Source: Caldilineaceae bacterium (GTDB taxonomy: Bacteria; Chloroflexota; Anaerolineae; Caldilineales; Caldilineaceae). Taken from it: DNA of 8,937 bases. Under the pieces are notes generated by a model. The model ran no database searches. It saw nothing but the letters and a program-made list of their open reading frames with translations, and was not told the DNA's origin. Shown one piece after another: positions 4,451 through 8,937 of the stretch (positions are counted from its first letter, which is position 1; each line of letters starts with the position of its first letter). The stretch lies in the NCBI GenBank assembly GCA_024643705.1, contig JAHEML010000098.1, forward strand, positions 1-8,937, read 5' to 3'. A program made the translations under genes and the position numbers.

Positions 4451-6592
4451 ATGTATCGAAGAAACAAGTGGACAAGGATCGGTATGTTAGCTGTGATGTG
4501 CCTCCTTTTCCTGACTAGGTCTGGTGAGGCACAACATGTGCAAGCGCAGGAGGAGCCGTACGATGGGTGGTTAAGCTACACGAGTGAAAAAGGTGGCTAT
4601 TTCTTTGACTATCCTCCAGTTTCTTTTGATGTGATAGAAGGCCCACATGGGGTAACGGTACTACGCCCCGACACAGCGAGCGGTACTGATGGGGACATCA
4701 TATTCGAGTATCTTGCCTATGAACTGGATGATGTCACTGACGATCTGGTGGCATGGTTCGATCTTTACATTGATTATCACGGAGAGCCTATTGACCCCAA
4801 AGCATCACGCGCTGTTATTGCGCGCCTTCAAAAGGCTGAATCTCAGCAAGCAATCATCGAAACGCCAGTAACCTCTCCCATTTATGTCTACGGATATCTG
4901 TTTACAAATGGGAAAGTGGTATGGCGATTGTTTACAAATTCAACTAATGAAACAGATAGACAACTTGTCGATCAAATCGCCGGAACAGTCCAATTCACCA
5001 TGCATGCGCCTCTTTCCATACAGGAGTTGTATGCCCCCGATCCGGTACCAGGGATTTCGTCTGTGGCAGAGATGAAGGAGTTTCACCGGGACAGTGACTT
5101 GGCCAAGGAAGCATACCGGATACGGGCAGACACAGGTGAAACGCCTGCAGAGCTTCTTGAGCAGATGTCAGAACGGGCAAAAATTCTCTATGAGCTGGCC
5201 CTTAAGAACAACGCGTCGTCCATACAGGCATATGATGCGAGGAGAGCATCCCCGCCCCCGGTGATTGAGTATACAGACGAGATGTATCAAAGTTATCTGA
5301 AGTCAGAGAGGGACTACGCCAATGGCACATTGGTACCCACTGTTGACGATAAGCCGCGTTTGGAGTCAAGAGAATTTCGACAATTTCTGCCTTGGCTCTC
5401 CAGTGATCCATCTTCCAATCGTAGTTTAGTTCCGTCTACCTATTCTGGGTTTACCACATCATTGCCACAGCCACGCTCTTCAGACGCTGCACAGGCTCTC
5501 TGTGATGGTGCTCCCTTCCCTACTCGGATTATTGATCGAAGGCGAGGCATGCCTACTCGCTTTGCACCGCCCATCCGCGTAATAGGTAAACCGATCAGGT
5601 GTGGTTCTGAAAAGCATATAATAGTGACGGGAAGAGATGGATATGCCATAGATATCGAGGCTGTTATTGGTACCAATGTATATGGCACTACCCAAAATGA
5701 ATATGTTTATGAAAGGTATGGGGAGTGGACTAGTGGTGATGGGTATGGCAATCTTGTGCGTACAATGGTGCAATTTGACACCGGTGGAGTTATGCGAGAG
5801 TACCATCTGATCTACGCACATTTGAGTTCAATTAGCTCAGGAGTAATAACCGGTACAAGCGTAGGCCCATCTACTGTGATCGCTCAGTCAGGTAATACTG
5901 GAAATGTGGGCGCGCACTTACATTTTGCCATTGCGACCAAGGAAGGAGATGAGTACTATCCCGTCGATTTATCTCCTTTGAAAGGATTTACCCCCGATCT
6001 GACTTACCCCAAGCATTGCACAGTGTGCGCACATGTGGAGAACCATACTGACGGTCATCGGCCGCTCATTATTGAGGCAAATGAATTTAAGGAGTCGTAT
6101 GCAGGATATACGTACCCTTCTCACTACTGGAACTGCTCTCAGTATTGGGGCGATAAACATACAGGATTCTGTTACCGAGCAGCCGTACCTCTTGCTCCAG
6201 AGTGGGGATTTGATCCCATTAATACAAGTAATTCCTATCAAAGCCCTCGAATGGATTATGAACTTTGGATATCAGACGCAGGAATCTATCGACTCTGGGT
6301 ATGCGGGATGGGGGGATCCAGCGATGATGATTCTCTACATATGGGGGTTGACGGTATACCTAAATTTTCTGCCGATCGAATCGACGGATTTCATACAAGT
6401 CAGTGGGTTTGGAAAAGCCAGACAATGGATGGGCCATATCCAGTCTTCTATCTATCGACAGGGTATCATGACATCAATGTTTGGGCCCGAGAAAATGGAT
6501 TGAGAATAGATCGGGTACTGCTTACAAAAGACCTTAATTTCAATCCAACTACTGCACAGGTCCGCTGCGCTGGGGAAGGTTTATATCCGTAG
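4451..6592 (+). CDS. Secreted modular M23 metallopeptidase with C-terminal carbohydrate-binding-like domain
   Basis: This encodes a 713-residue exported protein, probably a zinc endopeptidase acting on peptidoglycan cross-bridges or other Gly-rich peptides. Residues 1-32 form a signal peptide: basic MYRRNKWTR, hydrophobic core 10-21, cleavage probably after A27 or A32. Residues about 37-185 are a YP-containing alpha/beta domain of unknown role. About 200-350 is a helical and low-complexity linker. The M23 domain spans about 370-510, with candidate ligands H389 and D401 (GRDGYAIDI), catalytic H457 (LIYAHLSS) and H489/H491 (GAHLHFAI), plus the DGYGN loop at 430-434. H389 lies 12 residues before D401, LasA-like rather than the tight HxxxD form. 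Residues about 537-700 form a beta-sandwich resembling CBM6-like or GH115 C-terminal modules, ending in the HDINVWARENGLRIDRVLL signature. Cys pairs (351/384, 523/526, 562/574, 618/706) suit an extracellular disulfide-bonded protein. AAAGG lies 8 nt before the ATG. Base composition is AT-richer than the flanking housekeeping genes. Confidence 0.85.
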   Translation: MYRRNKWTRIGMLAVMCLLFLTRSGEAQHVQAQEEPYDGWLSYTSEKGGYFFDYPPVSFDVIEGPHGVTVLRPDTASGTDGDIIFEYLAYELDDVTDDLVAWFDLYIDYHGEPIDPKASRAVIARLQKAESQQAIIETPVTSPIYVYGYLFTNGKVVWRLFTNSTNETDRQLVDQIAGTVQFTMHAPLSIQELYAPDPVPGISSVAEMKEFHRDSDLAKEAYRIRADTGETPAELLEQMSERAKILYELALKNNASSIQAYDARRASPPPVIEYTDEMYQSYLKSERDYANGTLVPTVDDKPRLESREFRQFLPWLSSDPSSNRSLVPSTYSGFTTSLPQPRSSDAAQALCDGAPFPTRIIDRRRGMPTRFAPPIRVIGKPIRCGSEKHIIVTGRDGYAIDIEAVIGTNVYGTTQNEYVYERYGEWTSGDGYGNLVRTMVQFDTGGVMREYHLIYAHLSSISSGVITGTSVGPSTVIAQSGNTGNVGAHLHFAIATKEGDEYYPVDLSPLKGFTPDLTYPKHCTVCAHVENHTDGHRPLIIEANEFKESYAGYTYPSHYWNCSQYWGDKHTGFCYRAAVPLAPEWGFDPINTSNSYQSPRMDYELWISDAGIYRLWVCGMGGSSDDDSLHMGVDGIPKFSADRIDGFHTSQWVWKSQTMDGPYPVFYLSTGYHDINVWARENGLRIDRVLLTKDLNFNPTTAQVRCAGEGLYP

Positions 6593-6654
6593 AACGTTTG
6601 ATGATGATCCTTAATTTGTCTACAATGTTTACTGATCGAGAAGGTTTCAAAGAT

Positions 6655-6695
6655 GGGATGGCCAAGAGGGTCAACACGGTTCTCTTGACCATCCC
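6655..6695 (+). terminator. Hairpin downstream of the M23 gene, possible terminator
   Basis: The 14-nt arms 6655-6668 and 6682-6695 pair over 13 bp with one C-A mismatch (6662/6688), around a 13-nt loop. An alternative inner pairing, GGTCAA (6669-6674) with TTGACC (6685-6690), competes with the upper half of the stem. There is no T-tract on the downstream side, so factor-independent termination is doubtful. It sits 62 nt past the peptidase stop and 64 nt before the next gene. Confidence 0.5.
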
Positions 6696-6718
6696 CATAT
6701 CTCAGGCGACAAAGACGT

Positions 6719-6747
6719 TTGACAGACCCTTTTGGTTAGTTTAGAGA
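6719..6747 (+). promoter_or_regulatory. Possible promoter of the lipoprotein gene
   Basis: A perfect TTGACA (6719-6724) is followed after 17 nt by TAGAGA (6742-6747), a weak -10. Transcription would start near 6754, only about 6 nt before the ATG at 6760, so the message would be nearly leaderless. The upstream GGA (6751-6753) is a poor ribosome binding site in any case. The -35 is convincing and the pair as a whole is uncertain. Confidence 0.35.
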
Positions 6748-6759
6748 TTTGGATGAATC

Positions 6760-7449
6760 ATGAAAATAACAACGATGATTTCGTGTCTTTGTATGTGCCT
6801 ATGTATTAGTTGCAGTAGTACACCTCCTTCTCCAACTCCTCTCGTTCCGACTCCCCTGCTATCTACCGAACAGCCTTCTCCGTCTGTGCCTGCTGAGCGG
6901 GTGACTCCCCTTTTGCCCACCCAACAGCTTTCTCCGCCGCCGCTTGCCGAGCGGGCTATTTCCCCTCTACCCACCCAACAGCCTTCTCCATCCCCATCTG
7001 CCGAACAGATTACTTCCTCTCCACCTACCGATGAAGTTGGCGATGCAGGGATTCTCTACCAAGGCTTGACCCAAGGACGCGATACGTTTCAAGTGCACTA
7101 TGATAGTGAAACGTGGGACTATGTAGACTATGCAGAGTTCGGGGGAATCTACCCCGAACCTTTTCTCTTCCATCGTCGGATCTTTGGGTGTCGATTCAAT
7201 CTGGGTGGAGGCCCACTAGATTGGCCGGAAGCCGATATGAAGGAGACGGTGAATCTAGCAGGGCATGAATGGGCCCGAGATACCCACAATATGGTCACCG
7301 GCGGACGATATATCCTGTATCATGCTATTTTGGAAGAAACATTTTTCTTGTTCACTTTGAAATACCAAAACCCACTACCAAATGATCAGGCTATGCAATG
7401 TCTTGCCGATGGTGAGTCGGTTTTGGATACCTTCCAGGTTCAGAAGTAG
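6760..7449 (+). CDS. Putative lipoprotein with Pro/Ser/Thr tandem-repeat linker
   Basis: This encodes a 229-residue exported protein of unknown function. Residues 1-18 look like a lipoprotein signal: a short basic start, a hydrophobic and unusually Cys-rich core (C9, C11, C13, C15), and a lipobox-like LCISC with C18 as the probable lipidated residue; a Cys at -3 is atypical. Residues 19-92 are a Pro/Ser/Thr-rich linker holding three 18-residue repeats (31-48, 49-66, 67-84) and a decayed fourth. Such linkers commonly hold a domain away from the membrane. The globular part (about 93-229) has C144 and C214, which could form a disulfide, and closes with GESVLDTFQV. That close recalls QIAGTVQF at the end of the N-terminal domain of the neighbouring M23 protein, so the two may share a fold, though this is inference. 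The gene has the same AT-rich composition as its upstream neighbour and lies 167 nt after it. The start rests on the signal sequence rather than on a good ribosome binding site. Confidence 0.72.
   Translation: MKITTMISCLCMCLCISCSSTPPSPTPLVPTPLLSTEQPSPSVPAERVTPLLPTQQLSPPPLAERAISPLPTQQPSPSPSAEQITSSPPTDEVGDAGILYQGLTQGRDTFQVHYDSETWDYVDYAEFGGIYPEPFLFHRRIFGCRFNLGGGPLDWPEADMKETVNLAGHEWARDTHNMVTGGRYILYHAILEETFFLFTLKYQNPLPNDQAMQCLADGESVLDTFQVQK
6850..7011 (+). repeat. Three 54-bp tandem repeats within the lipoprotein gene
   Basis: The units 6850-6903, 6904-6957 and 6958-7011 each encode 18 residues on the pattern TPLLPTQQPSPSPxAERx. Identity is clear at the protein level: the first unit has STEQPSPSVPAERV, the second PTQQLSPPPLAERA and the third PTQQPSPSPSAEQI. 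A partial fourth (TSSPPTDE) follows. Because the period is a multiple of three, gain or loss of a unit would change linker length without breaking the frame. Confidence 0.85.
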
Positions 7450-7532
7450 GAATTTACCCTCGCTCCTGATTTTGACTCCCCCTGGGTGATCCCCACTTGC
7501 ACCCTGCCCCCGGCTGTGGTCAAATAGAGCCT

Positions 7533-8744
7533 ATGAACCCAATCACCATCTCTGCTGTCACGACCCATATTGTCAAGCTCTTTGAAGGCGACGACCTGCT
7601 GCGGGATGTCTGGCTGCTGGGCGAAGTGAGCAACTGGAAGAAAGCCGCCAGCGGCCACATCTATTTCAGCCTGAAAGATGCCGGGGCCAACCTGAGCAGC
7701 GTGATGTGGAAAGGCAATGCCTTCCGCCACACATGGCTGCCCAGGGAAGGCGATCAGGTGATGGCCCACGGCTATGTGGGCGTCTATCCAGAGCGGGGCA
7801 GCTACCAGTTCTACGCCGACGAAATCCGGCCAGCCGGGCGGGGGCAACTCTACACCCAGTTCGAGGCACTGAAGGAGAAGCTGCTGGCCGAAGGACTCTT
7901 CGACGAGGAACGCAAGCGGCCCATTCCAGCCGTTCCCCGACGGCTGGGCGTGGTCACCAGCCCGGGCGCGGCGGCCCTGCGGGATGTGCTGCGGGTACTC
8001 TCCCAGCGCTGGCCCCTGGTCGAGGTGATCCTCTTCCCCACGCTTGTCCAGGGCAATGATGCGCCCGGACAGATCGTGTCAGCCCTGGGCGCGGCCAAGC
8101 GCTTTGGCAATGGGGGCAGCCTCTTCGACGGCGACCCCCTGGACACCATCTTGCTGGTGCGGGGGGGCGGCAGCATCGAAGACCTGTGGGCCTTCAACGA
8201 CGAAGCCGTGGCCCGGGCTGTGGCTGCCAGCGATGTGCCCGTGATTGCCGGGGTGGGCCACGAGACCGATTTTACGATTGTGGACTTTGTGGCCGACCTG
8301 CGCGCGCCCACCCCTTCTGCCGCTGCGGCCGCGGCTGTGCCCGATCGGTTGGAATTGGTTGAGCAGTTCCGGGCTGTCCGTTCCGGGCTGATCCAACGGG
8401 CTGACGAAGAAATGGCGTGGCGGCGGGAACGGCTGGATGGACTGCGTTCCCGCTTGCAGCGCACATCGCCCCAGCGCCAGGTCGATCTGGCGCGCCAACG
8501 GCTGGCCGACACCGAAGAACGCCTCCAGCGGCAGATGGCCCAACGGCTGGCTGTGCTGAAAGAACGGTTGGCCTTTGGGCAGGTGCGCCTGGAAAGCCTG
8601 AACCCAGCCGCAGTCCTGGGCCGGGGCTACAGCATTGTGCAAGATGCCAATGGGGCTGTGGTCACCGGGCCGGAGGGCGCGGGGGCGGGGGATCTGCTGC
8701 ACGTGAGCGGGGCAGATGGCACCTATCCTGTGCGCCGGGAATAG
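7533..8744 (+). CDS. xseA: Exodeoxyribonuclease VII large subunit
   Basis: This encodes a 403-residue cytoplasmic nuclease subunit that, together with several copies of XseB, degrades single-stranded DNA from both ends into oligonucleotides. The N-terminal OB-fold is residues about 5-100 (VWLLGEVSNWKKAASGHIYFSLKD). The catalytic domain is about 130-275: LGVVTSPGAAALRDVL, then DTILLVRGGGSIEDLWAFNDE, then VIAGVGHETDFTIVDFVADLRAPTPSAAA. D151, R210, H243 and D246 correspond to the residues I recall as essential in the E. coli enzyme. A coiled-coil arm follows (about 270-355) that is shorter than in the 456-residue E. coli protein and probably binds XseB. The C-terminal segment LNPAAVLGRGYSIVQDANG (356-374) is a family hallmark. 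The ATG at 7533 is chosen because the family normally begins with a segment like ITISAVTTHIV; the upstream sequence offers only a weak AGAG. No xseB reading frame follows in the window. Base composition returns to the high GC of ptrB. Confidence 0.95.
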   Translation: MNPITISAVTTHIVKLFEGDDLLRDVWLLGEVSNWKKAASGHIYFSLKDAGANLSSVMWKGNAFRHTWLPREGDQVMAHGYVGVYPERGSYQFYADEIRPAGRGQLYTQFEALKEKLLAEGLFDEERKRPIPAVPRRLGVVTSPGAAALRDVLRVLSQRWPLVEVILFPTLVQGNDAPGQIVSALGAAKRFGNGGSLFDGDPLDTILLVRGGGSIEDLWAFNDEAVARAVAASDVPVIAGVGHETDFTIVDFVADLRAPTPSAAAAAAVPDRLELVEQFRAVRSGLIQRADEEMAWRRERLDGLRSRLQRTSPQRQVDLARQRLADTEERLQRQMAQRLAVLKERLAFGQVRLESLNPAAVLGRGYSIVQDANGAVVTGPEGAGAGDLLHVSGADGTYPVRRE

Positions 8745-8842
8745 GGGGGCGGCTAACGCTGATTCTATCCGAATTGCTCCACTCCTGTTGCTCAAACAGC
8801 CAAATCACTTCGTAACTACCAAGCCACTGACCGGATTTTCGC

Positions 8843-8901
8843 CACGAATTGCACGAATAGCACGAATTTGGCTCAATCATTCGTAAAATTCGTGCAATTC
8901 G
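8843..8901. repeat. 9-nt direct repeats facing their inverted copies
   Basis: Three tandem 9-mers, CACGAATTG, CACGAATAG and CACGAATTT (8843-8869), face an inverted series on the same strand, ATTCGTAAA, ATTCGTGCA, ATTCG (8879-8892 onward, in 9-nt phase to about 8901). The perfect 14-bp arms are 8845-8858 and 8888-8901. A second perfect pairing is CACGAATTT (8861-8869) with AAATTCGTG (8886-8894), so two registers compete. The rest of 8745-8937 holds no gene, tRNA or clear terminator that I can see. The element resembles dispersed intergenic repeats known from several environmental phyla, by memory only. Confidence 0.75.
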
Positions 8902-8937
8902 GGGCAAAGGGTTGGTGGCTACATCACTTCCTTGTAT

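Noticed and set aside
7472..7500. TTGACT as an xseA promoter
   Set aside because: The corresponding -10 position reads ACTTGC; I see no convincing xseA promoter in the 83-nt gap.
7850..8512. Long antisense frame within xseA
   Set aside because: Low-complexity Ser/Arg-rich translation typical of the reverse strand of GC-rich coding DNA.
8843..8901. CRISPR array
   Set aside because: The units are 9 nt, contiguous and without spacers, and face inverted copies, so this is not a CRISPR repeat-spacer structure.

Overview
The window looks like a bacterial chromosome segment, probably from Chloroflexota (Caldilineae/Ardenticatenia-like). That placement rests only on the overall flavour of the proteins and on dispersed palindromic repeats, and no phylogenetic marker confirms it. 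GC content is uneven. ptrB, arsM, arsR and xseA are GC-rich, while roughly 4060-7450 is clearly AT-richer: a hand count gives 23/60 G+C at 5641-5700 against 43/60 at 8161-8220.

Layout. A small single-domain cupin gene (73-384, +) is followed by a full-length oligopeptidase B gene, ptrB (447-2498, +), with an intact catalytic triad and the two acidic residues that set specificity for basic residues. ptrB converges on an arsenic-response unit on the minus strand, and a long hairpin (2514-2563) between them can serve as a shared terminator. The arsenic unit is arsR (3648-4031, -) and arsM (2568-3443, -). arsR has a near-consensus promoter (TTGACA, 17 nt, TATACT) overlapped by a dyad operator. 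A second copy of that operator lies just downstream of arsR, ahead of arsM. The two copies agree at 21 of 26 positions, and all five differences fall in the central spacer.

The intergenic stretch 4099-4450 carries a perfect 44-bp palindrome, further nested inverted repeats and a likely promoter with a C7 tract in its spacer. It is followed by a secreted modular M23 (LytM/LasA-like) metallopeptidase with a C-terminal carbohydrate-binding-like beta-sandwich (4451-6592, +). Next come a hairpin that can adopt competing pairings (6655-6695) and a small putative lipoprotein with three 18-residue tandem Pro/Ser/Thr-rich repeats (6760-7449, +). The window ends with xseA, the exonuclease VII large subunit (7533-8744, +), and a terminal non-coding stretch with 9-nt direct and inverted repeats (8843-8901).

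Function. ArsR and ArsM form a sensing and methylation pair for arsenite. The M23 protein and the lipoprotein are both exported and are probably cell-envelope factors. PtrB and XseA are housekeeping-type enzymes. I saw no tRNA, rRNA, CRISPR array, transposase or phage gene. No clearly new multi-gene system is evident; the strongest unusual signals are the duplicated ArsR operator, the cysteine-rich ArsR N-terminus, the domain-fused M23 protein and the palindromic repeats.
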